From: Bacteroidota bacterium
GTDB taxonomy: Bacteria > Bacteroidota > Bacteroidia > Palsa-965
DNA: 64,000 nucleotides
Direction: 5' to 3'
Assembly (NCBI GenBank): GCA_016194975.1
Contig: JACQAM010000023.1
Span: forward strand, 248,001-312,000
Both the position numbers and the translations under genes were made by a program. Below the pieces are notes generated by a model that made no database searches, was not told the DNA's origin, and saw nothing but the letters and a program-made list of their open reading frames with translations. This document shows, in pieces, positions 7,596 to 17,078 of the stretch; the first letter of the stretch is position 1; every line of letters starts with the position of its first letter.

Positions 7596-8333
7596 ATGGA
7601 TTACAGACAAACCAACATGAACCAGTTTGCAACACAGAATTCGTCTGAAATTGCAGCGCGTTCATTTATGACACAGGTGTTCGGATGGATGTCCGGCGCA
7701 CTGTTCTTCACCGCAATTACTTCCTGGTTATTTTACAGCATTCCATCGCTGTCGGCACTCATTTACAATGTGCAGGACGGGCATGTAGTTGGATGGAGCG
7801 GACTCGGTTACCTCTGCATTTTCTCCCCGCTCATTCTTGTTTTTGCAATGTCGCTCGGCTTTCAGCGTTTTTCTCTGCCGGTGCTCATTGGTATTTTTAT
7901 GTTGTATTCAGTCCTGAACGGTGTTTCGCTGAGTTCAATATTTCTGCGCTACCAGATGAATGTGATCGGAGCAACATTTGCCATCTCAGCCGGAATGTTC
8001 GGCACCATGGCGTTCATGGGATGGATCACCAAAGCAGATCTTTCGAAGATGGGCACCTTTCTCTACATGGCATTGATTGGACTTGTGATCGCGATGGTTG
8101 TAAATTTTTTCATGCACAGCCAGGGATTCTCCTACCTTATTTCCATTGCAGGTGTCATTATTTTCACCGGGCTTACTGCCTGGGATGTTCAGAAACTGAA
8201 AAACATAGGAGCGAATGTGAACGGAGGCGATACTGCCGCAGGAAAACTTTCCATTATGGGCGCGCTTACTTTATATCTCGATTTCCTCAACATCTTTCTT
8301 TTCCTTCTCCGCCTGATGGGGAATCGCAGGTAA
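7596..8333 (+). CDS. Bax inhibitor-1/YccA family membrane protein
   Basis: A 245-residue protein with seven hydrophobic helices, typical of the BI-1 (LifeGuard/YccA) family, whose bacterial members act as pH-sensitive Ca2+ leak channels or FtsH modulators. Family marks are the N-terminal SFMTQVFGWMSGALFFTAITSW, the central FAISAGMFGTMAFMGWITKADLSKMG, TGLTAWDVQKLK with the conserved Asp, and the C-terminal LTLYLDFLNIFLFLLRLMG. A TAACTTTA box near 7565-7572 gives a leader of about 20 bases. A strong terminator follows the stop. Confidence 0.93.
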   Translation: MDYRQTNMNQFATQNSSEIAARSFMTQVFGWMSGALFFTAITSWLFYSIPSLSALIYNVQDGHVVGWSGLGYLCIFSPLILVFAMSLGFQRFSLPVLIGIFMLYSVLNGVSLSSIFLRYQMNVIGATFAISAGMFGTMAFMGWITKADLSKMGTFLYMALIGLVIAMVVNFFMHSQGFSYLISIAGVIIFTGLTAWDVQKLKNIGANVNGGDTAAGKLSIMGALTLYLDFLNIFLFLLRLMGNRR

Positions 8334-8353
8334 AAAATATTTTTCTAAAGAAG

Positions 8354-8382
8354 AACCATCCTCTGCAGGGTGGTTTTTTTTT
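8354..8382 (+). terminator. Rho-independent terminator after the BI-1 gene
   Basis: AACCATCC (8354-8361) pairs with GGGTGGTT (8368-8375, one G-T pair) around a six-base loop and runs into a tract of T to 8382. Confidence 0.88.
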
Positions 8383-8471
8383 CAGAAATTTTCTTTTATT
8401 CCAGTCACCCTTTTACTAATTTGGCTTTTGATTAACATTGTCCTTACAACTTCTTCTACCAATACTTTCGC

Positions 8472-11372
8472 ATGAAAAAATTTGTTCTCTTCTTAACGCT
8501 GCTTCCTTTTTTTATCCACGCACAAGTCAGTCCGCAATGGGTGGACCGTTTCGATGGTGCGGGCGATTACGCCGACCGGGTGAATGCGATGACTAAAGAT
8601 GGTTCCGGAAATTATTATCTCGCCGGGTACAGCACGCGTTCCAATAATCAGAAAGATTTTCTCGTGATGAAGATCAATGTGAATGGCGATACGCTCTGGA
8701 CATGGACTTATGATGGAACCAATCATACGCACGATGAAGCTTTTGATATTGCTTACGATGCGAATGGTTTTGTTTACGCTTGCGGATTCACAGAATCAAA
8801 CGGGCAGGGTTCCGATATGTTTCTTGTCAAACTCGATCTACTCGGCGATTCACTCTGGACAAGGACTTACAATTATCTTGCGAATGAAAATGATATTGCA
8901 AATGCGGTGGCGGTTGATGCCGGCGGCAACGTAGTGATCACCGGGCAAAGCGATAATGATTCCACACTAATTACCAATGACGATTACATTACCATCCGTT
9001 ATTCTCCCGCGGGCGTGCAGTCGTACGCAGTGCGCTACAACGGGCTTGCTAATGGAACAGATCGCGCGGTGGATGTGGTAATGCAGTCGAATGGAAATGC
9101 GGTGGTCACCGGGCGCTGCGCAAATTTCGATGATGATTTTGTAACAAAATGTTATTCCACAACCGGCACAGTGGTGTGGACGGCAATTTTTGACGGATTG
9201 AATGGAAATGATCATGCAGTAAAAATGGACCAGGATGCCGCCGGTAATATTTTTGTTACGGGTAATGCTGATAACGGATCAGATTACGATTATGTTGTGC
9301 TGGAATACAACTCATCCGGTATTGAACAATGGCAAAGCTGGTTTGATTATGCCGGTGGAAATGATTATCCCTCTTCCGTTACGCACGACAATGCCGGAAA
9401 TATTATTGTCGCCGGACGCGTAGATGTTACTCCGCTCACTCCATCCTACGATATTCTCTCTGTAGAATTTGATGCGACAGGAAATCAGCAATGGACCGCT
9501 CAATTCAATGGCCCCGGCAATGGTGATGATGATGCGGGCGATGTAGTGGCTGATGCGTCGGGAAATATTTATCTCACCGGAAAAGTTGACATGAATGCGA
9601 ATGTATTGATCATTGACAATGATATTATCACACTCTCATTCGACAACTCCGGAAATCTCCGCTGGCAACACACCAGTGGAAATGTTACAAATCCCGATGC
9701 GGGCGCTGCACTTACACTCGATGCATCAACGAATGTAATTGTTGCTGCGAATGCCACTGCGAATATTACCGGCAGAGATATCCGGAGAATAAAATACAAT
9801 TCAACCGGTGTGCTTGCGTGGTCGAAAGATTACAACGGAACCGGCGATCATAATGATGTGACGAATGCAATGACGGTTGACGCCAATGGAAATTCGTACA
9901 TGTGCGGGTACACGTACAGCGCGTACAACAAGCGCGACATGTGCGTGGTGAAAGTAAGTCCTGCCGGAACTACACTCTGGTCGGCAACTATCAATGGCTC
10001 TTTGAATCTTGATGACGAAGCAACCGGTGTTGCAGTGGATGCATCGGGCAATGTGATCATCACCGGTTACACAAAAGATACGATCACAGGTTACGCCATT
10101 TGCACAGCGAAATATTCTTCGGCAGGAGTCATGATGTGGACCACGAAATATAATTTTCTCACCACGAATCAGAATGACAAAGGAACCGGTGTTGTTGTAA
10201 ATTCTTCGGGAGAAATTTTTGTCACCGGAGAAAGTGATGGCAACGCAACCACTGTTTCTAATTATGATATCGTTACCATAAAATACAATTCGGGTGGAAC
10301 GCAACAATGGGCAATTCGTTACAACGGACCGGGAAATACCGGCGACAAACCATCTGCAATTGGAATTGCACCGTCGGGAAATATTGTGGTCGTTGGAAAA
10401 GTTGGCATCAGCGCTCTTGATGATAATGCTTTCATCGTCGAATACACCAATGCAGGAACACAGGTTTTCGCTTACAATTATCCTTCTGCGTATGGAAATG
10501 ATAATGCCGTTGATCTTGCTTTCAATTCTGTTGGTGATATTGCCGTTGCTGTAAAAATGAAAAATATTTCGCTGAATGATGATATGGGCGTCTGGTATTT
10601 TGATGCGGCCGGAAATGGATTGTGGATGACAACGTACAACGGAACGGGAAATGGGAATGATGCACCCGCCGCGATTGCATTCGATAATTCCGGAAATATT
10701 TTTCTTGCCGGGCAAACCGATGTGGACACTGCATCATTATTTGCCAACTATGATGCTATCTCCATAAAGTACAATGGGAATGGTGTACAACAATGGGTGA
10801 AGACTGTTGCCGGCGCTGCCGGTGACGATGATAATGCGGTTGATGTTGTCATAGATAATTCAACCGGGAATGTTTACGTTGCTGCGCAAATTCAGAATGG
10901 AACGTTGCTGGTGAAGAACAACGACCTGGTTGTGTTACAATACGACCCTGCCGGAAATCAAATGCTTACTTCCACTTACGATGCTTTCGGAAAAAGTGAC
11001 GGAGCTTCAGCTATGCAGATCTCAGGAAATAATATTTATGTCGCAGGATTCTCCACCGGGGCCGCCAACGCGCAGAAAGATATGGTGATGTTGCTCTACA
11101 GCGGGTTCAATGTGGGAATAAATGAAAATGAAATAATTTCTTCCCTGGATGTCTTTCCGGTTCCGTGCACGGATCATATTTCCATTCGAATGGATGATGC
11201 AAAAGAACATACGATCATGATCTTTGATGTGAATGGGAAAAAAGTATTTGAAACTTTTTTTACCGGAAAAGAGATCGCCATAGAAACTGCGGAATTGTCG
11301 CCGGGAATTTATTCCGGAACCGTTTTGAGTAATGATGGCAACAAACAATTTTTCCGGTTTGTGAGAGAATAA
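8472..11372 (+). CDS. SBBP-repeat beta-propeller protein with T9SS sorting domain
   Basis: A 966-residue secreted protein. Residues 1-18 are a signal peptide ending HAQ. The body has about 16 copies of a 50-60 residue repeat with the pattern W-x-YNG-x-DxAxxVxxDxxGNxxVTG, the SBBP (seven-bladed beta-propeller) motif, enough for roughly two propellers. The last 80 residues (SLDVFPVPCTDHISI, later GIYSGTVLSNDGNKQFFRFVRE) are a type A T9SS C-terminal sorting domain, so it should be exported through the outer membrane and anchored or released. Function beyond a surface scaffold is unknown. It stands alone between two terminator-like boundaries. The long minus-strand frames inside it are by-products of the repeats. 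Confidence 0.9.
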   Translation: MKKFVLFLTLLPFFIHAQVSPQWVDRFDGAGDYADRVNAMTKDGSGNYYLAGYSTRSNNQKDFLVMKINVNGDTLWTWTYDGTNHTHDEAFDIAYDANGFVYACGFTESNGQGSDMFLVKLDLLGDSLWTRTYNYLANENDIANAVAVDAGGNVVITGQSDNDSTLITNDDYITIRYSPAGVQSYAVRYNGLANGTDRAVDVVMQSNGNAVVTGRCANFDDDFVTKCYSTTGTVVWTAIFDGLNGNDHAVKMDQDAAGNIFVTGNADNGSDYDYVVLEYNSSGIEQWQSWFDYAGGNDYPSSVTHDNAGNIIVAGRVDVTPLTPSYDILSVEFDATGNQQWTAQFNGPGNGDDDAGDVVADASGNIYLTGKVDMNANVLIIDNDIITLSFDNSGNLRWQHTSGNVTNPDAGAALTLDASTNVIVAANATANITGRDIRRIKYNSTGVLAWSKDYNGTGDHNDVTNAMTVDANGNSYMCGYTYSAYNKRDMCVVKVSPAGTTLWSATINGSLNLDDEATGVAVDASGNVIITGYTKDTITGYAICTAKYSSAGVMMWTTKYNFLTTNQNDKGTGVVVNSSGEIFVTGESDGNATTVSNYDIVTIKYNSGGTQQWAIRYNGPGNTGDKPSAIGIAPSGNIVVVGKVGISALDDNAFIVEYTNAGTQVFAYNYPSAYGNDNAVDLAFNSVGDIAVAVKMKNISLNDDMGVWYFDAAGNGLWMTTYNGTGNGNDAPAAIAFDNSGNIFLAGQTDVDTASLFANYDAISIKYNGNGVQQWVKTVAGAAGDDDNAVDVVIDNSTGNVYVAAQIQNGTLLVKNNDLVVLQYDPAGNQMLTSTYDAFGKSDGASAMQISGNNIYVAGFSTGAANAQKDMVMLLYSGFNVGINENEIISSLDVFPVPCTDHISIRMDDAKEHTIMIFDVNGKKVFETFFTGKEIAIETAELSPGIYSGTVLSNDGNKQFFRFVRE

Positions 11373-11503
11373 TTTAACCAGCAATGCCTCGCTTTGTTCA
11401 TTTCTATTCGGCTTCGCGTCCCCGCCTCCGTGAACCAGTGCAGTATTGCGGACAGGTTGGCTCTGATTACATTTAGAATCTTTCTGAATCCAACGTTAAC
11501 AAC

Positions 11504-12292
11504 ATGCAGAAAAACCCGGATCACAAAAAACTGAATCGTGATTTCTGGAATGAGGTGGCTCATTCGGAAAAACCTCCTGTAGAAGAACGGACTTTTTTCA
11601 TTCATGTTTTTTTCCTCGTGGCAGTTGCCCTTTTCTCCGGTGCCGTATTAATGCTGCTATTCGATAAGCTGTCTTTTTTTCACCGGTTCTTTTATGAATC
11701 GCAATATTTTCCTTCTTCCGTCATCATTGCCGGAATTCTTTCCTGCTTCTGGATATTGATTCTGTGGCATTTTAAATTCCATGTTCCTAAAACAACCTGG
11801 CTCGCTGCATTTTTCACACTCCTCTGTCTTGTTTCCGCATTTTTTCTTTCGTTGCTTGCATTTCTCGGCGACGGAAAATTTCTCATCTATCCTTTCATTT
11901 CAGTGAGCATAACTTACTTCGCTGCCGCATTGCTTTCGCTCGCCGCCCGTTTTTCGCTCAATCGCAATTGGATTATTTTTCTGCTGTTGCCTCTTGGAAT
12001 AATATTTTCCATTCTCGTCAACTATTATTTTCAAACACGCGTTTTATGCTGGGTACTTTCATTTTTTTTCACATTCATCGTTTGCTTTCTTGCCACGAAC
12101 CGCAATGAGATCGTCGGAGTTTTCAATACGAAAGATCACCCGGAAGTTTCTTACAGCACACGCATTTTCATGGCCGCTTTTCCCATTTGTTTTCCCGTAC
12201 ACGCTGCGCTCCTGCGCATACGCACGATCGGGAAAGTGCACATGAAGTACAGGTGGTTTACCGATTTTGAAAGAATTTCCAAAAAGAAATAA
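11504..12292 (+). CDS. Multi-pass membrane protein of unknown function
   Basis: A 262-residue protein with a charged soluble N-terminus (about 30 residues, including NRDFWNEVAHSEKP) and about six transmembrane helices (near residues 33-55, 68-88, 96-117, 125-146, 153-170 and 177-197), then a cytosolic tail of about 65 residues. No motif is recognised. A TACATTTA -7-like box lies about 30 bases upstream. Its neighbours (a T9SS cargo and fabD) do not suggest a function. Confidence 0.75.
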   Translation: MQKNPDHKKLNRDFWNEVAHSEKPPVEERTFFIHVFFLVAVALFSGAVLMLLFDKLSFFHRFFYESQYFPSSVIIAGILSCFWILILWHFKFHVPKTTWLAAFFTLLCLVSAFFLSLLAFLGDGKFLIYPFISVSITYFAAALLSLAARFSLNRNWIIFLLLPLGIIFSILVNYYFQTRVLCWVLSFFFTFIVCFLATNRNEIVGVFNTKDHPEVSYSTRIFMAAFPICFPVHAALLRIRTIGKVHMKYRWFTDFERISKKK

Positions 12293-12393
12293 TAGTTCAC
12301 TGTTCGGTTTTTGTTTATTTATTTTCGAAGTCGTAAAAGAATCATATTCGTAAATTCGTCAATCCGTAATCTGTATATCTGTAATCCTCCTCT

Positions 12394-13272
12394 ATGAAAA
12401 AAGCATACATCTTTCCCGGCCAGGGTTCCCAGTTTTCCGGGATGGCAAAAGATCTTTATGAAAATAATTCGATCTCAAAAGATCTGCTCGAAAAAGCAAA
12501 TTCCATTCTTGGTTTCCGCATCACCGATATTATGTTCGGCGGAACCGATGAAGAATTGAAACAAACAAAAGTTACTCAGCCCGCGATCTTTCTTCATTCT
12601 GTTTCGCTTGCTGCAACACTCGCCGATTTTAAACCCGACATGGTAGCCGGACATTCGCTCGGAGAATTTTCTTCGCTCGTCGCCAATAAAACTCTTTCGT
12701 TCGAAGACGCACTCACACTCGTGTACAAGCGTGCGCTCGCGATGCAGAAAGCATGCGAAGCAAAACCTTCTACTATGGCGGCCGTTCTCGGAATGGAAGA
12801 TGCGAAAGTGGAAACCATTTGCTCTTCAGTTGAAAATGATATTGTGGTTGCTGCGAATTATAATTGCCCGGGACAACTTGTAATTTCAGGAACGGTAAGC
12901 GGCGTAAATAAGGCGTGTGAATTATTGAAAGCCGCCGGCGCGAAACGTGCACTCGTTCTTCCGGTGGGCGGCGCATTTCATTCTCCGTTAATGGAACCTG
13001 CACGTGTGGAGCTCGAAGCCGCCATCAACGCAACAAATTTCAATACGCCGATCTGTCCCGTTTACCAGAATGTAAATGCAAAAGCGGTCACGGATCCTGA
13101 AGAAATAAAAAAGAATCTCATTGCGCAATTGACCGCTCCTGTTCGCTGGACACAAACCATTCAGAATATGTTTGCGGATGGAGCAACAAATTTTGTGGAA
13201 GTAGGCCCGGGAAAAGTTTTACAGGGATTAGTGAAGAAAATTGCACAGGGAGTGGAAGCTGTTTCTGCATAG
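12394..13272 (+). CDS. fabD: Malonyl-CoA:ACP transacylase
   Basis: Transfers malonyl from CoA to acyl carrier protein to feed fatty-acid chain elongation. The 292-residue protein shows FPGQGSQ at residues 7-13, the nucleophile motif GHSLGEFS with Ser88, the VLPVGGAFHSPLM segment carrying the catalytic His, and the C-terminal FVEVGPGKVLQGL. Length and motifs are complete. Other fatty-acid genes are not adjacent, so it is a monocistronic copy here. The downstream spacer carries a 16-base perfect inverted repeat that may end the transcript. Confidence 0.96.
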   Translation: MKKAYIFPGQGSQFSGMAKDLYENNSISKDLLEKANSILGFRITDIMFGGTDEELKQTKVTQPAIFLHSVSLAATLADFKPDMVAGHSLGEFSSLVANKTLSFEDALTLVYKRALAMQKACEAKPSTMAAVLGMEDAKVETICSSVENDIVVAANYNCPGQLVISGTVSGVNKACELLKAAGAKRALVLPVGGAFHSPLMEPARVELEAAINATNFNTPICPVYQNVNAKAVTDPEEIKKNLIAQLTAPVRWTQTIQNMFADGATNFVEVGPGKVLQGLVKKIAQGVEAVSA

Positions 13273-13391
13273 TACGAAATACGAAATCCCGAACGCGTTC
13301 TATATTTCGTATTTGGCAACTTTCAGAACCCTTTTCGTATTTCGTAACTTTTAGTACCCTTTTCGTATTTCGTACTATACCCCTATCTTTA
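13271..13391. repeat. Intergenic inverted microrepeat and -7 box
   Basis: AGTACGAAATACGAAA (13271-13286) is perfectly complementary to 13361-13376, and further TTTCGTATTTCGTA-like words lie between. The block sits between the fabD stop and the next start. TATCTTTA at 13384-13391 ends four bases before the ATG at 13396. Confidence 0.7.
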
Positions 13392-13395
13392 TTCT

Positions 13396-14022
13396 ATGAA
13401 ACGCTTCCTCTCCATTTTATTCCTGCTTTCATTACCGGCAATAATACAAGCACAGTTTTTCCAGGGCTGGGGAATTATGGCCGGCGGAACTTTAGGAAGA
13501 CAAAAATGGAAATGGGTTGATCCTGCAGCTAAAGACAAATCAAAATATTTATTACGTTATAACGGAGAAGTGTTCGCAGAATTTTTCGACAATCCTACTT
13601 ATCGCTGGGTGACCGAACTTCAATACAATGTGAAAGGCGCAAAATGGAAATCCATTCCCGGTTCGAGTGGCGGCTCAACTACACTCACCGAGCAGAACCA
13701 ATATATCGCGTGGAATAATTACCTGATGATCCGGCAGGAATTGGTTTCTATTATTCCATACGCAAAAGTCGGCCCGCGCCTCGAATATGTTTTCAGCAGC
13801 CCGCAATCTTTTTCTAAAATTCATGTTTGTCCCGCTGCAGGAGTTGGTGTGGAATTCGTTGCGTTCGGCCCCGTTGCTTTAATTACCGAAGCGTGGTGGG
13901 TGCCCGATGTTTTACATTCTTATAAAGATTCGAATCTTACGATCAAACAACATTGCTGGGAATTGCGCGTTGGTATAAAGTTCTCTCCCGGTGGAGAAAG
14001 TTGTCCGAAGGTTTACAAATAA
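13396..14022 (+). CDS. Predicted outer-membrane beta-barrel protein
   Basis: A 208-residue protein with a signal peptide (residues 1-20, ending IQAQ) followed by alternating aromatic/polar strands, for example WGIMAGGTLGRQKWKW, LLRYNGEVFAEFF, YRWVTELQYNVKG, YAKVGPRLEYVF, ELRVGIKFSPGG. This pattern fits a small eight-stranded outer-membrane barrel of the kind common in Bacteroidota (PorT-like or OmpX-like size), but no specific family is recognised. The -7 box four bases before the ATG predicts a leaderless message. It lies directly upstream of a BamA/TamA-type barrel gene. Confidence 0.65.
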   Translation: MKRFLSILFLLSLPAIIQAQFFQGWGIMAGGTLGRQKWKWVDPAAKDKSKYLLRYNGEVFAEFFDNPTYRWVTELQYNVKGAKWKSIPGSSGGSTTLTEQNQYIAWNNYLMIRQELVSIIPYAKVGPRLEYVFSSPQSFSKIHVCPAAGVGVEFVAFGPVALITEAWWVPDVLHSYKDSNLTIKQHCWELRVGIKFSPGGESCPKVYK

Positions 14023-14117
14023 GTCAATAGTCATTGTTGCCTTGTTTAAATATTTTCACCAGGCACTAATGACTACTTACTAATGGCTAATGACAATTGA
14101 CCACGACCGATCTGAAA

Positions 14118-15854
14118 ATGCGTTTTCAATTCTATTTATTCTTCGTGATTTTTTTCCCTTTCAGCGTTCATGGACAGGGAAATTATTCGCTGAAGATTAT
14201 TGAGATTGGAAATGAAAACGTTTTAAAACACATCGATTATAAAAAAGATTTTCCCGATAAAATTTCCCGCGAGAATGAAATGCACAATGTACTTGCCACA
14301 CTTTGGAATGAATCGTACCTCGAAGCGCGTTACGATAGTTTGCTGAACGATTCGCTTTCGATAACCGCCTATTTGTTTGCCGGTGAAAAATATTCCTGGG
14401 CTTCGCTCTCGAAAGGAAATGTAGATGAAGGAATTCTCAGCGATATCGGTTACCGCGAAAAATTATACCGAAACAAACCATTGAAATATAAAGATGTGGC
14501 GAAGATCGAAAACGGAATTCTCAACTGGTGCGACGATCACGGTTATCCGTTTGCTTCTGTGAAACTCGATAGTTGTTTTTTTGTGAATGATCGTTCGCTG
14601 AACGCTCAGCTTCATTTACAGAAAAACCGTTTTACAAAAATCGACAGCGTTGTCGTCGTTGGTTCATTGAAACTTTCGAGATCGTATCTCTTCAATTACA
14701 TCGGAATTTCTCCCGGCGATCCTTACGATGAAAATAAAGTGGATGCAATAACCAAAAGAATAAAAGAACTTCCGTTTGCAAAAAGTACGAAGCCCTACAC
14801 GATTCTATTCACGGAAAAATACACGAAGCTCACTTTGTATCTCGATAAAAAACCTTCGGGCCAATTCGATGGCGTGGTTGGATTTCTTCCCGACAGCCGT
14901 ACCGGAAAAATTCTTTTCACGGGTGATGCGCGCCTGCGCCTGCAGAATAGTTTCACTCATGGAGAAGTGATCGACATCAACTGGAGAAGATTGCAGGAAC
15001 AAACGCAGGATCTGAAAGCGCATGTGAATTATCCTTATCTCTTCCGCACGCCGGTTGGAATTGATTACACCATCAAACTTTACCGGCGCGATACTACGTA
15101 CATCGACGTGAACCAGAATTTCGGTTTGCAATATCTTTTCAGCGCAGGAACAAGTTTAACTGCATTTGTAAAACAACGGAATTCAAATCTCATTTCCACT
15201 GCGGGAATGGAAAATCTCACAACGCTTCCGCAGTATGCCGATATTTCTGCGACCACTTACGGATTGACTTTTCACCGCGAGCAACTCGATTATCGTTTCA
15301 ATCCGCGGAAAGGTTATGTGATTACTGCAACTGCCGACGCCGGCGATCGTGTCATTCACCGGAATGCAAAACTGAATCCTGTTATTTATGACAACATCGA
15401 TCTTAAGACAACACAATATTCCGCAGCGTTCGATGCCGAAAAATTCTGGCCATTCGGAAAACGTTCCACTATCCGCACTTCATTACAGTCGGCAACGATC
15501 TACAACAACGGCGGCGTTTTTAAAAACGAATTGTACCGCATAGGCGGACTAAGAACATTGCGCGGCTTCGACGAAGAATCTATTTACGCGAGCAGTTACG
15601 CGATCGTCACCGCAGAATACCGTTTTCTCCTCGAAGAAAATTCTGCCTTCTTCCTTTTTGCCGATGGTTGCTGGTACGAGAACAACCTTAAAACATCTTT
15701 TGTAACCGACACACCATTCGGATTTGGCACCGGAGTTTTCTTCGAAACCAAAGCGGGAATTTTTACCATGACCTACGCACTCGGCGACCAGTTCAACCAG
15801 GGAATAAAATTCCGCGACGGAAAAGTTCATGTTGGATTTGTGGGAATGTTTTAG
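14118..15854 (+). CDS. BamA/TamA-type outer-membrane protein (POTRA plus surface-antigen barrel)
   Basis: A 578-residue Omp85-superfamily-like protein. A signal peptide (MRFQFYLFFVIFFPFSVHGQ) is followed by POTRA-like modules (about residues 90-230; one has the typical IDSVVVVGSLKLSRSYLFNYIGISPGDPYDENKVDAITKRIKELPF). A barrel of about 330 residues follows, with FHREQLDYRFNPRKGYVITATADAG and the RIGGLRTLRGFDEESIYAS motif (the conserved loop-6 RGF region), and it ends in phenylalanine. The ATG at 14118 is chosen because it begins the signal peptide; an upstream TTG at 14097 would spoil it. It may insert or translocate outer-membrane proteins; the length is shorter than BamA. Confidence 0.85.
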   Translation: MRFQFYLFFVIFFPFSVHGQGNYSLKIIEIGNENVLKHIDYKKDFPDKISRENEMHNVLATLWNESYLEARYDSLLNDSLSITAYLFAGEKYSWASLSKGNVDEGILSDIGYREKLYRNKPLKYKDVAKIENGILNWCDDHGYPFASVKLDSCFFVNDRSLNAQLHLQKNRFTKIDSVVVVGSLKLSRSYLFNYIGISPGDPYDENKVDAITKRIKELPFAKSTKPYTILFTEKYTKLTLYLDKKPSGQFDGVVGFLPDSRTGKILFTGDARLRLQNSFTHGEVIDINWRRLQEQTQDLKAHVNYPYLFRTPVGIDYTIKLYRRDTTYIDVNQNFGLQYLFSAGTSLTAFVKQRNSNLISTAGMENLTTLPQYADISATTYGLTFHREQLDYRFNPRKGYVITATADAGDRVIHRNAKLNPVIYDNIDLKTTQYSAAFDAEKFWPFGKRSTIRTSLQSATIYNNGGVFKNELYRIGGLRTLRGFDEESIYASSYAIVTAEYRFLLEENSAFFLFADGCWYENNLKTSFVTDTPFGFGTGVFFETKAGIFTMTYALGDQFNQGIKFRDGKVHVGFVGMF

Positions 15855-15868
15855 TTTCTGGTTCTTAG

Positions 15869-16003
15869 TTAGACATGCACGGTTATAAATATCTTTGGTC
15901 TTGTACTTTTAGCAGCACTTCTTCTTGACGTTTCTTTTGAATCCTCTGAAAACGCTTTTGCAATTAATGCTACTAATCCTGCTCCTGGTAATATTGGCCA
16001 CAT
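15869..16003 (-). CDS. Small hydrophobic-headed ORF, hypothetical
   Basis: A 44-codon frame starting ATG at 16003 and ending TAA at 15869-15871. The product begins MWPILPGAGLVALIAKAFSED and ends in a basic tail, i.e. a short membrane-inserting helix followed by charged residues. Its codons are A/T-rich like the restriction-modification genes next door and unlike the barrel gene. It is immediately bordered by the MITE at 16012. No homologue is recognised, and at this length chance cannot be excluded. Confidence 0.35.
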   Translation of the reverse strand: MWPILPGAGLVALIAKAFSEDSKETSRRSAAKSTRPKIFITVHV

Positions 16004-16011
16004 AATATTTA

Positions 16012-16134
16012 GGGCATCTCTAAAAACACAGGAATGCAAGGCGGGCAAGCCCGAAAAACCGAAATTTACTATTCGTAAATGAGGATTTTGAGGACGTAGC
16101 CCAACGCAGCAGTTCGAAGTTATTAGAGATGCCC
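16012..16134. mobile_element. 123-bp MITE with 12-bp terminal inverted repeats
   Basis: GGGCATCTCTAA (16012-16023) and its exact complement TTAGAGATGCCC (16123-16134) bound a 123-base segment with no coding capacity. TTTA occurs directly outside each end (16008-16011 and 16135-16138), as expected for a 4-base target duplication. Inside is a GCGGGC/GCCCG hairpin. The ends resemble those of IS5-like elements, so it is probably a non-autonomous derivative. It lies just after the stop of the restriction endonuclease gene. Confidence 0.72.
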
Positions 16135-16142
16135 TTTATATT

Positions 16143-17078
16143 TTATCTCGGCCCCATAAATCTGTCACCGTTAAAGTGAATCATATGTTCGGGCACATCT
16201 GCCAACCATACTTCTGTTTCCCAAGCAATGCTATTTGAGTGTTTTTTGAATTCAGCGAAATCAGGAAATGCTGTCACATAGATTTTCCCTGCTTTGCAAT
16301 TTTTTAAAAACTCTTCGAGTTCAACAACTCGTTTCGGCGAAACAGGGCCATGAGAAGTAACCGCTTCAATTAAAAATAACCAATTTTTCGTGTGGTCATA
16401 AATAATAACATCGGGAAGTTTACTATGCTGATTTACTGGAATACCTAATTCTTTCAGCATTTTTTCGTCAACATATAAATCTTTTTTAGCGGTGTCGCCC
16501 AGATATAAAACAGAACCTCCATTAGCAAAACGCGCAGCAAAATTGTGAACTATGGCTGCTTGAACTTCATTGTGTTTTCCAGATGATAATTTTAAAGTTT
16601 TACCATTGCTGAGTTTAACCGGAATTAAAATCTGCTTCCGCTCCTTTTTATACTTTTTAGATAGATCACCTTCTTCTAATATGAATTTATCAACTGCTTT
16701 TTTCCAATCTTTCGTTCCAAAAGTTTGGATTGCATCTAATGCACCTTGTGTCAATGCATAGTGAGCATTTGGACTATTTACAGGCAGTTTAGGATTATCA
16801 GGATTGTAATCTGCAATTCTCGCTTGAACAAATTGATGTAATACTTGTCTGCGAAAAGTTTCACGGGAATTGGGAGCATATTCTTTTCCGTATACTTCGT
16901 GCACAAAAGCCATAATTCCTTTTGAAACCTTCTGACTTGTTCTTGTTGCTTTGATCCATTTGTCTCTTGGTTTAACACCGCACAAAGCCAAAAGCGTGTA
17001 TGCTGAAGTATCATTTTGCTGCGCTGTTGGCAGACCAAGTTCTTTTAAAATTTTTTTTGCTTCGTCTAATTTACTCAT
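16143..17078 (-). CDS. Type II restriction endonuclease, BsuBI/PstI family
   Basis: A 311-residue endonuclease. The C-terminal half carries the family signature LPDVIIYDHTKNWLFLIEAVTSHGPVSPKR, with Asp223 and Glu238 of the PD-(D/E)xK-like centre and Lys249 nearby. BsuBI and PstI cut CTGCAG, so that is the expected target, though specificity is inferred. The start is taken as ATG 17078 rather than the longer frame from 17108, because ATGAGTAA there overlaps the methyltransferase stop by eight bases, the usual coupling in such operons. The operon order is controller, methyltransferase, endonuclease, so protection would be made first. A MITE follows the stop. Confidence 0.9.
   Translation of the reverse strand: MSKLDEAKKILKELGLPTAQQNDTSAYTLLALCGVKPRDKWIKATRTSQKVSKGIMAFVHEVYGKEYAPNSRETFRRQVLHQFVQARIADYNPDNPKLPVNSPNAHYALTQGALDAIQTFGTKDWKKAVDKFILEEGDLSKKYKKERKQILIPVKLSNGKTLKLSSGKHNEVQAAIVHNFAARFANGGSVLYLGDTAKKDLYVDEKMLKELGIPVNQHSKLPDVIIYDHTKNWLFLIEAVTSHGPVSPKRVVELEEFLKNCKAGKIYVTAFPDFAEFKKHSNSIAWETEVWLADVPEHMIHFNGDRFMGPR

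Noticed and set aside
9801-10715. 304-codon minus-strand frame
   Set aside because: It is opposite the SBBP repeats; the repeated GGNAAT-type codons give a long stop-free antisense frame. No start context or family match.
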